A stretch of 64,000 nt of DNA, taken from the NCBI GenBank assembly GCA_963970005.1, contig CAXAMN010027473.1:207452-271451 (forward strand), given 5' to 3'. The position numbers and the translations under genes were made by a program. Source of the stretch: Durusdinium trenchii (Eukaryota; Sar; Dinophyceae; Suessiales; Symbiodiniaceae). The notes under the pieces are model-generated. The model worked only from the letters and a program-made list of their open reading frames with translations, was not told the DNA's origin and did no database searches. Of the stretch, positions 1-12,700 are shown one piece after another. The first letter of the stretch is position 1. Each line of letters starts with the position of its first letter.

Positions 1-1768
1 GGCTGAAGTTTGGACATCATTGGAAGCTCCAGGGTCTACACCGTGGGTGCCCTTGTCGGGTTCAGTCAGACCGAACCGGAAGTACGACTGGAGCCCAATG
101 ATGCTGAACTCCCCCTTCACCCTGAATGTGCCCGAAACACAGAATCTCATCAAGATTGGATCCATGATGATCCATGTAATCCCTACAGGTCGGGAACCTC
201 ACTTTAACCAGAGCTGATCATTTAAAAGCACAAACGCTACTTAATGAGGTCAAGGACCAGGTTTTGTTGGGTCAGACTGGATCTGTAGGGAATTCTTTTT
301 TGTTTTAGGGGTGGGGTGGGGGCCCGAAGATGCTCTAACTATAGGAAAAGGTTCGGAAGCCCTGGATTGGTTGGAATTCTCAGATTCTAAGCTTCTAAAA
401 GAGTCAGGTGCAGTCAGGCCTGGATGGAGGCTTGGAATCCAAGTTCCGGTGAGATGTGCGTTTGATTTCTGAAAGTCCCCAGGATGGCCACTAGATCTTT
501 CAACTATGCAGAAATTTCTGCCTTTGGGCTGGTTTTACAGATGAAAAAGGTGAACATGTTGCATGGTTGGAGGATCAAGGTATGACATGACTTGACTTCT
601 GGGGGCGCATTTTTGGGGCGCAGGCCTCGCCCCGGATGCCCAGAAAAGGCCTTCGAAAGCTCCACTGTGCAGGAGCTCTCGCATCAACTTGCTGCTGCGA
701 AGGCCAGCTCATGTGGTGCAAGGCTTTCGAACATGGAGACGGGGGCGGGGTTCCCGATGTGCTCCCCCACATAATCGATGTGGCCCTGCAAAATGCCACA
801 GACATGATGGCAGTGGAATACATGTTTGAGTAGGAAGATCCTTCTTCAAGCTATAAGTCTACTTTCCAATTCTATGGTTGCCAGCCTGCAGCACCTCCCT
901 TCAAATCCGTCAAAGCCGCAGTCTCCCGATTTTTCCGCGCCAAAGACTGCGACCACGGAGTTCTTCGGGATGGTGCGCTGAAGCCGAAGATCGACCATCC
1001 GATGTGAGAAAGATGAAAAGATCGAAGCATCTGATGTGTGAGTGCCCCCTATAGTTGGTGGCTTTCTACGTGTAAAACACTTCGGATGAAAAATGGTGAG
1101 AATGGCTGCACCTGCAAGAACCACAATCCTTCGAGAAAATCGCCCTCTTTGTCTTGCATCCTATGAAGTCGTGAGCTTCCAAAGCGACACCTGTTTGCCC
1201 AAAACTTCCTGTCTGCCCAGGAAGCGGAAGGCCGCTCCCAAAGAGACCGATCGGCATTCCAAGAAGCCAGGCGTGGGAAAATCCCCTGGCCTGGCGTCGT
1301 TTCCTGGGTTGGGTGCTGCGAATCGGATTTTTTCCCGAACTGGGTGGACATCCGGATTGGGGAATCTGTTTGCCCGGTTCCTGGACGGAACATCCAAGGT
1401 TTGCTGTCCAGTCCCGTGATTGACACCTCAATTTTTTGGGGTCACTGGTGCTGCTGCTTCGACAGATATTTATTTGCAGAGAAGGGGATCGAGGATATCA
1501 GGGATGCATATAGCTTCCAGATTCACAGGCTCCGGACGTGGCGACGCGCGTGCTCAGTTCATAGCTAGGTGCATGGTTTTGCCAGATCCCCATCATGTTC
1601 CAATCACCTTTTCTCCTTCCACCATAGCAACCCGACCCAAAAAGGTGCTTCACTGAAATCGGCTCTTCGCAAGAGACCCCCCCGCCGGCCGCGCACCACG
1701 TCACCCAGCGGCACGTGCCGTGCCGAAGGCGTTGCACGCCCGGAGAATCGGCGTTTCCCTCGTTGCAG
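1..1768. other. No supported gene
   Basis: I find no exon I can defend here. Several short overlapping open frames exist on both strands (for example around 600-830 and 1200-1420), but none has both a convincing acceptor or donor and a protein-like composition. The stretch 1200-1400 is GC-rich and open in three frames, so a hidden exon is possible. Confidence 0.4.
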
Positions 1769-4700
1769 GAGGACGATCTTGCAACTGCCAAGCTCCGCCA
1801 CCGGCAGGGCGGGCAACATCAAGGACTCCGCTTGGACGCGCCGGTGTGGACGTCTCTGCGGCTCGTGACTCGGCTTGTGTGAAGTTCGACGTGGTTTCGT
1901 TGTCGATGTTTTCATGCTGGTCGACTCGTGTGGAGTTTCTAGACTTTGTAATATAAGTTTGCAACACATGTGTCGATTGAAGTGGGTTCCACATCGCTGT
2001 CTCGACTCCGGGTTCTCCACCTTGTACGTTTCCCAGACGATCCATGGGATAGCCAGCCTACATTTGATGGTTTTGGTGAAAGTGCTGAATGTAGCTCACG
2101 TTTGTACTAACATGGATCCTCTGGGTTTGGATAATATGTGCCGTTGTTGGACCGGTTACATTAAGAGGAGCAGCGCTAGCAATCTCACAGCGTGCACCTG
2201 AGTTCATCAACTATAACCGCGACCACTTTTTGAATACTGATAGTGGGGACAGCTACATGTCAAGACAGGCACTGTCACCCCAAGCCCCACCCCTCCCTTC
2301 AAGCCAGAATCTCCTTCGGAGAGCCCCGAGCTTTCGGAAAAAAGCACATGCTCACTGGCCGCGGCTAGGAGTTCCTGCACCGCATTCTACCGGAATTTGG
2401 GATACATTTGGCCAAGGCGCTTGACCAAAAAGGGGAGGGAGGCAGCAAGGAGGGAGGAGAAGGAAGTGTCCAAGGACGCAGAACTGTTGGAAGATTTTTG
2501 GAAACAATGGGAGAAGAGGAGATGATGGAGTCACGAACTATGAGACGCCTCAGCGCCGAGGTCATACCCGCCAGAGAGAGGGAGAGAGAGAGAGAGAGGG
2601 AGATTGTCACCAACTTTGATAGGTCAAGTTGACTTCAAGTCGCTGCGCCACACCTCACTACCACATAGAAGTGGAGAATCCCATTCTTCAAGGAAAGTCC
2701 TCTTCCAAGAGACCATGCCATCCACGTCCCCATGAGATCCATGCCCGGTCACGTCCTCCATGGCGGACTGGCGCAAATGGCAGTCCAATTGCGGAGGAGC
2801 TGAAGGATGAGAAGGTGCAGCGACAGGTGATGTCCTTGGCCGAGAGCTTGCAAAAGTCTGGGAGCCCAGCGTGGACAGAGGGCCAAATGCCTAGAAAGAG
2901 ACATTGAGCTTGGTGTTTCAAGCGACCCAACCTGATATCCTAGCAGGTCACTTAGGGGCCTGTAAAAAGGTCATACAGACTCTTGGAAGAAGCTGGTGTA
3001 AATCAAGAAGCTGTGGAAAGCTTGTAGAGATGTTATGACCGGACGCCTTGTGTTGGGCAACTTTCACTGCGACACGACTTCATACGCCAACTCCTCAGGG
3101 ACTTCGAGTCAGCTGAGAAGTCGCACCAAGCTTTGGTGCCCCAAGTCGCCGTTCAGGGACGTGATGGCATAGATCTGCGCAGCATCTACGACATCAGGAT
3201 GAGATTTGATGATAATTGTACTAGTTGCTATTTCCCGGACGAAGGTCTGGGGTCTGGGGTCTCAAGCCCCCGAAAATGAAGGGCCAGGGGCTGTGAACGG
3301 AGCGATGCATTTCAGCCAGCCACGTCACCAACGAAATGTCCACCCTGGTCGACTATGTCGACTCGAATCCCGTGCTTGAGTTGGCCTCCACGCGCTACTC
3401 CCTCTAGCAAGCACGCAGCACACGCGGTGCGCACAGCGCGCACGTGCGCCCTGCGCCGTTCAGGCCAACTACCTGGAGAGCAGTGAGCAGGAGGCAACGA
3501 AAGCTCGACAGAAGCTACAGCAGTCCGGCCCCTGAAAAGGGTCATCAGAGCGGTTTCTTCTCTGGTTTGGGCAGTCTTTTGGGTGGATGTTGATTTGGTT
3601 TCCCCGCTTTGGAAGCATGCCAAGTGGACACGTCCCGTCCTGTTTGTTGGGCACCCGCCCTTGGCTGCTCAGTGCTCAACACCAGGCGCCGCCCAGATCC
3701 TGAGGGGGTTAACGCTTTTTGAGACCAACTGACTGGTTGTCGGTCGACTCCAATGAAGTTCTGAAGTGGAGAGTGGCGTGCCATCCGCCCCCCAAATCCA
3801 TGGAACATGACGTGGATTGGCACCTATAGAGGGCCTTGCTTGAGTTCGTGCGGATGACTGAAATCCGAAGTAAGAAGAACAGATGGTTGTTCCAGTTCCC
3901 TTTGAAGCTTGTTCTTGCTCTGAAGCTTGCGCTCCCGAGCCTGAGGATGAAAGAGGAGAAGGCCAGCCATGTGTTTGGAGGAAATCTACCCCCCCCCGAG
4001 CGCAAGCGCTTTTGGTCACGCCTCGGACCGCCCCGGACCGCTGCGGATTGGGATAGAAGGTGTCCTTGCTGCGGGATCGGATAGTGCCGGGAAGAACGAA
4101 ACAGGGGCTGATGGGCGATCTGATGAAAGGAAGACCCGGTCATTAAGAGGCAACCTGACGTTTTGATGTTACGATGTTGTATGGATATGCGAGAATGTCA
4201 AAGAACCAATGATTTGCCAAGTGTTCATTTTTTTTTTACGCGGCTACGCCGCCTATAAGTCCAATGGCTCAACGAAAGGTCGGCTTTCACAGGTTCCAGA
4301 AACATTTCCATGCACTAGACTCACTAGTCACTAGACATTTCAGAAAGGGATTCTGAGGTTCCCGTGCGTGTGCCCTGAAGCAGCCAAAAGTAAAACAGGG
4401 AAGGGAACAAGCTTGAGGCAGTGCTGAACGAAAGCCGTTCCATGGAGGAGAAGGGTTCAACCTAACTTGCATGTATGAGGATGCCGCCTCCAAGACTAAG
4501 TAGGTGCAACATGGTGCAACTAGCATCAGCGAAGTGAAACACGGTCTATCGGATGACAATGTTCCACAAATTTTGCCAACAGATGGTCTTCCACTTCGAT
4601 TGCTTTTTCAGGGCGTGTGGCGTTTTGGGTCCATGGCAGGAATTCCTGGAGAAGGAGAACGCAAGACTTCTGCAGCGCATTGGGCAGTGTGAGGGTGATT

Positions 4701-7532
4701 TGGCGCGCTGGCTGCAGGATGCACTTCCAACCGTTTTGGACCCTATACTTCACCTCGTATAAACAGGTAGTTGAATCATGTTGAATCTGAATGAATTCTT
4801 GCCGGCCCTGCTGGCCCACGTCCGCCCATGTGGACCATTGTCCTTCCCTGCGTGGACGCCGCACGGGATATCCTCAAAGCTGAGGTGGAGCTTCAGTCCA
4901 ACTTCATGGATCAAATTCACAAGGCCCCGACCGGTGGAATTGGGCGATCGCCCGGTTTTTTTTGTGGCGGGGGGAGCTGACCAGGAGGAGATGTCCACCA
5001 GAACGGGGGTCATGTAGACTCTTGATTAATACACCCTCCCATTTGAATTGAAAATCCTCTTCAAAGGGGGGTTTATTGATCAAGAGTCTACATTATTCTA
5101 ATGGTATTCTACTGAAATCTGCAGGTGAAGCAAGATGGACAACTGTGAATTCAAACTCTTGAGCATGAATGCAGCGAATGCAGGGCACCACCTGGGGATC
5201 ACAGTTCAAGATGCCGTCTGTGGGACTGCCGTTTTACTCTGGCCGTGTGCTTCGCGGTGCCGCTCCAGGCCCCTGCCTATGCGTCTTTGAGGGAAGAGTT
5301 TGAGATTCTGCAGTGTCGCTTGGCATGGTGCCAGCTGGGAGCGACCCGACAGAGCTACTGGCTGTGGCCCCTGCAAGCGAAGTGAGGTGATGTGAGTCAA
5401 ATGAGCTGTTCCAAAAGGGTGCCAGAAACCTTGCTTGGTCAAAGGCAAGCGACCCAAACTAATGAATCACTAGAGCTAGCAGCTAGCAGCAAACACCAAA
5501 CCCTCCACATCTTATCAATGTATATAGTAGGCTTTGATCAAAAAACATCTTCGTAAGAAGAGGTTTACACTCCAAATGCGGGGAATATATATTTCATCAA
5601 GAGTCTACACTGCCAGACTGCACTGACTTTTTCACCCTGACCCAGCCAATTTCCCCCTGATCTTCCCGGCGGCATGCACGAGGTGAGAGAGAGGAGATTG
5701 TCAAACGGCTGCGGGTGCTCCAGGGCGTTGGCGGCCCCGGTGTGGTTGATGTAGAAATCGAAACAGCTTTCCGGGGAAGATGGAAAAGGCTGAGGTGGAG
5801 GGTAGAGGTATAGGTACTAGGGGGTTTTGTTTGTGTTTCAATATGCTGCACCCAAACTACCACGAGAACCTTTCCGGTTGTCCAGTTTGGGGTTTCTCTT
5901 GGCTTGGTGGGGTTGCTGATCTTCAGATCGGTGCTGATCTGGCGTCCACACCAAGGAAGGAGCGTGTGATCAAGGAGTGGAGGTTCAATCTCCCAGGCCG
6001 GGGTCCTTGTCCAAGGTCGGTGTCCCAAAATCACCACATCCATGCGCAGCGATGGATCACCATCCCAGTGAGTCTCTCGAACCGCTCTGCGGGCGGATTC
6101 GCTCCTCAGTCGCTCAGGAGATCTCCAGAAGGGATGAAGAGAAGGCTTGATCCCCTGAAGTCGCGCGGCGACTTCGGCCTCCTGCGTTCGACGGCGCGTC
6201 GACCGTGCCGGTTTGCGGGGTGCAATGTTCAGCTGCAGAGGGGGTGTGGATGGGTCAATCCAACTGCGGATTCTGATGAATGAATCGTCACTGGGGCCAT
6301 GAAGCATGAGATGAAACGCATGTCCTTGGCGAGGGGATCCATACTCTGTCGCTTGGCAGCATGTCCCGGATGGTGCCCAATTAATTGCTTCTCTTATTTT
6401 CCTTCTTCCCAGGGGGTCGAGCTTGGAGGTCTCCCCGTTTTGTATACACACACACACAAACCCTATAGCTAGCCGTTGAGAAGGAGCACCCCTTCCGATG
6501 TCAGGCGCGGCTGAATGGATTGCTCGAGGTGCCGAGACCTGGGGGAACAGAGGGCCCTAGGGCTCCAAGTACCAGGTATGACTCCGGTATGACTGGACCC
6601 TCTAAACCCACCCCAGTCCCACTCTCAGAAGGTATTTGGAGCCCTATGGCATGTGTTTGCCTGCCAGCAGTTCCCGGGTGCTACCATGGAGCTGGGTTGC
6701 AGCATGCCCATGTTATCCCAGTAGAAGCTTCCGAACCAAGCTTCTGAACCAGTGTGGAAAAAGGTTCGGTTCACCAACTCTTTACTCCCTAGGGACCTTT
6801 TGCGTCTTCGTGCCTCGATCCAACTCTCAGCTCCACCCAGAAACACGACGAACCCAACAGGAGCGCGACGCCAAGATCCATCGCCTCGAGGATGAAGTGC
6901 GGGATGCTCGGGGTCCTGGAGACGTCCGCGGTGGTCGACCGAGACCGAGACGACGGAGACGACGGAGACGACGGAGACCGCGAGACGGGCACGTCGCGAG
7001 GGGATGATGCACGGTATTCAGTTTCAGTATACCAGGACCCTTTAAGGGGTGCCCTGTCTGGAAGCCTACAGGTAGTGTGGGGTAGTCCAGCCAGGACACC
7101 CCGACAGGAGGGTCCAGGTAGTTTTGTTTTAGTGTTTTGGACTTCTATTCTTGCAAGTGTGTTTTTCCCGCTTATGTGGGAGGGAACATGAAGTGATACA
7201 AACAGATGTAGTATGATGTAGTAGCTGTGGGCTTATTTTATTCGTCTGAGAGGCAAAGCAGATCTACAGTTGCAGGGACAGAGCAGATCTCATGTACCTC
7301 CCATGTCCTTTGACCATGTTCTACTGAAACTTCTTTGACCATGCGATTCCCTAACCTCAATGAATGGGTTTAAGAGCAGATAATGTGCAGATGTACCAGA
7401 TATTCACGGTTTTCATCCCCCAAACCTATGGGTTTCCCGTCGATGTTCCTTTGCCATTCTGGGTCGTTGCCAGGTCGCTGCGAGCCAGCTCCACCCCAGC
7501 AAGGCGAGGAGATCTCGCTGGCGAGCTGCAGG
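1769..7532 (+). CDS. Unidentified gene with coiled-coil exons (partial model)
   Basis: A series of short + strand open blocks behaves like exons of one gene. Candidates are 1769-1808 (EDDLATAKLRHRQ, after a TTGCAG acceptor), about 2425-2513 (contains DAELLEDFWKQWEK), 2797-2870 (ELKDEKVQRQVMSLAESLQK), 3099-3199 (FESAEKSHQALVPQVAVQG), 4640-4717 (EFLEKENARLLQRIGQCEGD), about 4806-4925 (AARDILKAEVELQSNFMDQI), 5269-5381 (ASLREEFEILQCRLAWCQLG), 6831-6912 (QQERDAKIHRLEDEVRDAR) and 7474-7532. Two joins agree in phase: 2870 to 3099, and 6912 to 7474. Most blocks are charged and heptad-like, so a coiled-coil structural protein is my inference. I recognise no family. The first and last exons are not established, and this could be more than one gene. 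Confidence 0.4.
2571..2602. repeat. (GA)n microsatellite
   Basis: This is an imperfect run of GA dinucleotides with a few GGG interruptions, lying between two candidate exons of the upstream coiled-coil gene. Confidence 0.8.
5014..5091. mobile_element. MITE-like palindrome, family D
   Basis: The 78-bp element starts GTAGACTCTTGATTAATA and ends in the inverted version ATTGATCAAGAGTCTAC, with a short unrelated centre. The outer TA on each side could be a TA target duplication. Related ends occur near 5530-5611, at 31859 and 32395, and at the two ends of the 47.3-63.5 kb block. Confidence 0.75.
6445..6462. repeat. (CA)n microsatellite
   Basis: A short perfect AC dinucleotide run in intronic or intergenic sequence. 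Confidence 0.7.
6556..6650. mobile_element. MITE-like repeat, family B
   Basis: It begins CCCTAGGGCTCCAAG and ends TATTTGGAGCCCTA, with an inner segment similar to the other family B copies (…CCCACCCCAGTCCCAC…). Confidence 0.6.
7030..7120. mobile_element. MITE-like palindrome, family A
   Basis: The 91-bp copy has inverted ends TACCAGGACCCT and GGGTCCAGGTA. Its internal arms, GGGGTGCCCTGTCTGG and CCAGCCAGGACACCCC, also pair. Similar copies are at 17376 and 22927, with a truncated inverted copy at 35693. The outer TA suggests TA target duplication, as in Tc1/mariner-type elements (inference). Confidence 0.75.
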
Positions 7533-8207
7533 GTTCTACCATCATTGCCGGGGTTCACCAGCCATGTCTTAGGTAGAGAATTTCAACTGCTGGAATGACC
7601 ATGAAGCAAATGGTCGTTTTGTTTCGACCCTAGGCCTTTGCATTCAACGTCAGGTCGCAATCAACCCCTGAATGCGAACCTTCCTTAGACTGTCGACCCT
7701 TAGGACGATATGGCGATACTCCTGAAATCAACCACCATGGTGGGCATCGAAGAACCAGCTGTGCATGGTCGCTTCGCCTGGCCGCCTCCTTCGCGCGCGT
7801 GCGCGCGCGTTCGGCTCGGCGGCCCTGAGAGGTCGCTGAACTGCGGGCCGACTTGAAGCGCACCAGGCATGAGTGCCAGGCAGCGACCATAGGGCCCCAT
7901 GCGTGTGGGGTTGATGGTTGGGCCACCGCGTTGGCGTGTCGCGGCGGTGGTGCCTTGTCGTGAGCAAAAAGGGGCCATAAGGTGATTTTCGCGAACGCAT
8001 CACCAAAAGGTGTAGATGCTTAAACTTGTTACTGTTGTTGCTCCTCTCACGGGTGTGACACCTAACCTGTACGATCGGACTGAGAGTAGATGGCACAAAT
8101 GTGCAAAAGAAGGGTGGTTTAGAATTGGATCTTAATTAGCATAACAGGCCCCCCTCCCCCCCAGCAAACAATCCAGGGGGTCTGAAGAGTTTCACCGCAA
8201 CAAAAAC

Positions 8208-8310
8208 AAGTAGTAGTAGTAGTAGTAGTAGCAGCAGTAGTAGTAGTAGTAGTAGTGCTAGTTAGTGGTAGTAGTAGTAGTAGTCGTCGTCGTTGTCGTC
8301 GTCGTAGTAG
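8208..8310. repeat. (AGT)n / (GTC)n trinucleotide array
   Basis: About 100 bp of AGT or TAG units drift into GTC units, with a few interruptions. It lies in non-coding sequence. Confidence 0.85.
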
Positions 8311-8718
8311 TAGTGGCTAAAAGAGTTAAACCTCAGAAGAGTTAAGCAAGGATTTCAAAGGGCAGCAATACTCGTAGCAGAACAATAAAAAGTTAGATAT
8401 TTTTCCTTAGGGCTTCCAGTTTGCTTTTTAATCCCACCTTCTTGAAAAATTGTTTGGAACAATGAAATCGTTGAGTTTTAATAAGCGTGTTTGAAAACGA
8501 TTTTCAGGTCAGAATTCCATGAATCAAGCAAACCTCAGGAAAGTTAAGTAAGGATGTTAAAGGGTGAGCAATAGCAGAACAATAGAAAAGCAAACAGCCG
8601 AAAAAAAGAAAAAAAAAACATCCTGGGTCAAAAAAAACAACTGTATTCCGACCCATTAAACCAACCAGGGTGTGTGAATAGTTTGGCGAAAACTTGTTAA
8701 TTATTCCATCCCATTATC

Positions 8719-8808
8719 CCTACGGCTCCAACTACCTCCTGAGAAGATGGTTGGGGTGGGTTTGGGGGGTCTAACCACCTTCTGAGGATGTGGTTGGAGC
8801 CCTAGGGT
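8719..8808. mobile_element. MITE-like repeat, family B (diverged)
   Basis: It starts ACGGCTCCAACTACCTCC and ends GGTTGGAGCCCTAGGG. The two ends form an inverted pair and the right end has the family B terminus CCCTAGGG. Confidence 0.6.
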
Positions 8809-9788
8809 ATACTAATTTGGATTCAACATTACCAGGACCTTTCTCCAAGATCCGGTGGTTGTGAGGGACACCCCTCCATGCATCTACACTGCCCACTCTC
8901 GGGGTGGTTCTTGTTGGACACCCCGAATCACCTCTTTTCAGGGCGATCATGAGACACCCGGTTGACCAAACCGGGGGCCTAGGTATATCCATCCTATGTA
9001 CCATGTCATCCACTATATCCATCCAAGATCCGGATTACTCTTGCGGTCCCCGTGTGGAGCCTCCCAGCGCCGGGGGTTCCCAGACCGGCCGCAGCAGCGT
9101 CGCAGCATGTCGCCCACGCTGTGTGCAGGCCCTGTCTCAGGCCAACAGCGTCTTGAGAAGTTCCATTGCCACGCTCCAGTGGGGACCTCAGACCGCCCGG
9201 CAGAGGCGAAGGTGTTCTGTAGTGCGATCTGACGTGGCCTCATGGGTTGGGCAGGGTTTTAAGTTTAAACACGACCACGCGGCAAAGTGTTCCAGGACCC
9301 TCCAAGGGGTGTCTATTTATAGCCCCTTAGCTGTTAAGGGGTGTCCATTAACCACCTTGGGGCTCATTGTTTAATCTTTCTAGTATGGTGATGGTCTGCG
9401 TGTCCGACTGTGCTTGACATGACGAGGCTCGCGGAATTCCAGAGACGCCGCCCCTGAACCTTCCCAACGTGTCACATGATGCGAAGTACGTAGGTAGGGT
9501 GGATGATGGTGCAGATTCTGTGCAAGACTCCCTCGCCCGAAGCTGGCACGGCTATGGGTTTCGGTGTGGCACCCCTCCCCCAGCAAATCGGAGACAGAAA
9601 GACCTCCTTAGATTTGAAACCAACAGAGGTGCCAAGATCTTGCCACCCTTCACCCCCACTTGAACACCCTCCAGTGCACGTGATCAGACGCGCATCGACC
9701 ACGGCGATCGATCGATCTGACGCCTGGACGGTGTCAGATTTGGCCCACCGTGTCCGACCTCGCCACCACCGTCGACTGGCCATGCACC

Positions 9789-12700
9789 ATGCGCGCGATG
9801 GACGCAACGCTGCTCGTGGGCGTCGAAGGCACCAGGGCGTGGAGCTGTCCGCAGCGGCGGGTGATCGTGGGGCCGATGGTCTTCACCAGCGACTTCGATA
9901 GCGGCAACATGGGACCGGTCCAACTGGTGACTGATGCCGAGCAGGAACGAACATGGCCGGGGGCACCCGGGCACAGGGGAGATATCGAGAGTGTTTGGCG
10001 TTCGAACAATGATGGACTCTGGATATCTATGGAACCAGGTGCTTTCAATGTTTCTTTTTGGAGGCCAATGGTGAGGTGAGCAAAGCTCCACAACTGGAGG
10101 CTCGTGACTGGCTTTTCCTTGAGAGCTCTACCCTGGGTGAGTAGGACCGGACGGGTGGTTCCGACGCGTTTTCCGAGACGCTCCCTGACTACCTTGTACT
10201 GCTAGCTCGTCAAGATACGAACTATATGTCGGTCCCCTTTTGGAACATCCCAGTGTCGTTGGAGAGGGTGATATGTTCGTGATGTGTATAGGCTATATGA
10301 TGCTATATGCATACTTAGAAGTTACAGGCGGATATATGCGGGATCATGATCACCTGTTGCCACGTTGGAGCTCCTGGCCCCACATGGAAGTGGATACACT
10401 CGGACGAACACATCACATGGAAGTGGATGGCATGGTCCCGTTGTTCAGACGACTTTCCTTTACGCACAGGTTTTTTTGTTCACTTCCATGTGATGTCTTC
10501 GTCGGAGCGTCGATCTGGAGAAATTCCTTCCCAGCTCCATCGGCTTCGAACGGATTCATCCCCGCTTATCACGGTCTTGGGAGATGCGAAAGTCAATAAG
10601 GTAGATCTCGCTGCAGTAGCTGAGTCCATGCAGTGACCTGGGTTCCAGTAGTTCCAGCTACTTCCAGCTACTTCCAGCTACTTCAAGCTTGAAGTGTGCT
10701 GGGTTCTGCCAGTTCCTTGTAGATTCGAGTGCGTCCAGGAGGACTTGCTCTATACCATCGACGTGGCCCCCGATTGCGCCGGCACTCCCCACGCCAACGG
10801 CTACCGCAGCTGGTTCTTCTTCGGCCTCTCCGTCGCCGAGCCCATCGAAATGGCCAGCTTGGAGGCGAAGGTTCCGGTGGAAGTGCCGGTGGAGAGAGGT
10901 GAAGCTCTAGAGGATGAAGGCGACTCCAAACACGTGACGTGTACGAGCACGTGCTTGGAGGAGGGAAGCCGGATGAAGGCGGATGCTGAAGGCTCGAAGT
11001 CTACTTCAAGTGATAGTGCTGCTGGAAATGATGCCGAAGAGGAGGAGCCTGCGAAGCCGGAGATGACCAAGACAGAGCTGCCCCAAGTGAACTGTGACTC
11101 TTAACGAAGATAAAGCCCGTTGCAATAAGCGGTGGACTATGAAAGGATATATGCATTGGAGTGGTTAAAGGGAACACCCACAACTATGGGGTTTCCTGTA
11201 GATGTTCCAAACATCCCTTAAGCTTGATCCACTTACTTTACTCGGGGTCTTCTTCTAGCGTCTCAGAACTCCAGCTCACCACCTTCCCTTTGTGTTTTGT
11301 TGAAGACTGTTCTTCTTGGGCCGCTGGGGGGCTTACTGGAGGTCCCCACTGCTCCGATCCCAATGTTTTTTTAAAGGAAGGAGGCCAAAAATCCGGCAAA
11401 GCCTTGGAATTCTGCCAGATCAGGGAGGAAACACCTCCAGGGAATCCGCAGCCTTTTTAATACCAGGTTATGTTCACAATCCAAGTCCCAGACGGTCCAG
11501 GTGAAATCTCCGTGGTCCTCACGATCCGCAACTTGAACAATCACCGGAAGCTCTTTCGTGACGGCTACCGCCCCTGGTGCAAAATGCCTGGCAAGCCTTG
11601 GAGCCGTTTGCCGGACACGCCTCAATTGGGCTTCGCCATCGTGGAGGGGGAGGAGATGGGCATCCGGTGGAGACATGTGCCTTAGAAGAATTAGGGCACA
11701 GAAGCAATAAATTACTCCCTTGCAGATGAACATGGAAGCCCCAAAACCACGGAGTTTTAGAGGACAATTGTCAAAAACACCGGTCAATTCCCGGGTTCCA
11801 TGTTTGGGTGTTTTTCCTCCGAGTTTGGGCGGTGTTTGATGCCATTCGCCAAACTTGCTTTTGCTTGGATGAGTTTGGGGATTTGATGCGCAAATCCCGC
11901 GGGAGGGGGAAACTGTTTGTGTTCAAATTTCCGGCTTCCTGAACTGCGGCTTCCGCCGGGCTTTCACCTGGGCGCGCTGCTTCGTGCCCTTTGCCCGTCC
12001 AAATAATGGCCGGGCATCGCGATGCCGGCTCCGGAGGGTGTAGTGGGGCACCTGGAACTTCATCCGGATCCTAAAGAAACGACACCATTTCTTGTGGCCA
12101 TCTGACCAGAAATGCTCTCTCCAAACAAATCTGGAGATCAAATGAATTAGGGACGGTGAAACTTTCAATGACAGGTGCGATTATACATGGACAGTCCTGG
12201 CTTATCCTGGCTTACTTGCCAGATTAACCAATGATCAATGACACTGTAACCATGGACTGCCGACATCTCAAGAATGTGGACTGACTCGTCGCGACTCGTC
12301 GAGTCTCAGATACCTGGGGGTCCGTGTGTAAATGAGTTGGGGAACCCGTTTGGGGGACCCGTTTGGGGGGACCGGTTTGGGGACCGGTGTCAATCACCCC
12401 GACACAACCTGTTTGGGACTGCCAGGACGGACTGCCGCCCCCAGAGGTCGACCCCCTTTCAACCAACCGGGCCCCCTGGGCGTTTCGAAGGCAGTCCGTC
12501 CTGGCAGTCCCAAACAGGTCGTGTCCGGGTCATGGAAAGTTTGGTGCGTAGTTGCCTGGACATGACGGCGGGTGTTTGGGGTCCAAATGGAAGAAGAACC
12601 ACGGATGAAGCTACCAAACATGGTTCATGTTCCCAACGCCCGGAACATCCATGTTCATGCCTGGTCCTTTTCATCCATAACGCCAGCCATGCTCAGAGCA

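Larger units (their letters stand above)
7533..9788. other. No supported gene; repeats and open GC-rich patches
   Basis: This holds a trinucleotide array at 8208-8310, a family B-like repeat at 8719-8808 and family A-like fragments around 8838-8935 and 9290-9360. Two GC-rich patches (7740-7860 and 9040-9240) are open in more than one frame and might hide exons, but neither frame nor strand can be fixed. The first candidate start codons of the carboxypeptidase gene are at the right edge. Confidence 0.4.

Noticed and set aside
7740-7860. GC-rich exon on either strand
   Set aside because: It is open in several frames because of its base composition (GCGCGTGCGCGCGCG). There is no clear acceptor or donor pair and no phase partner.
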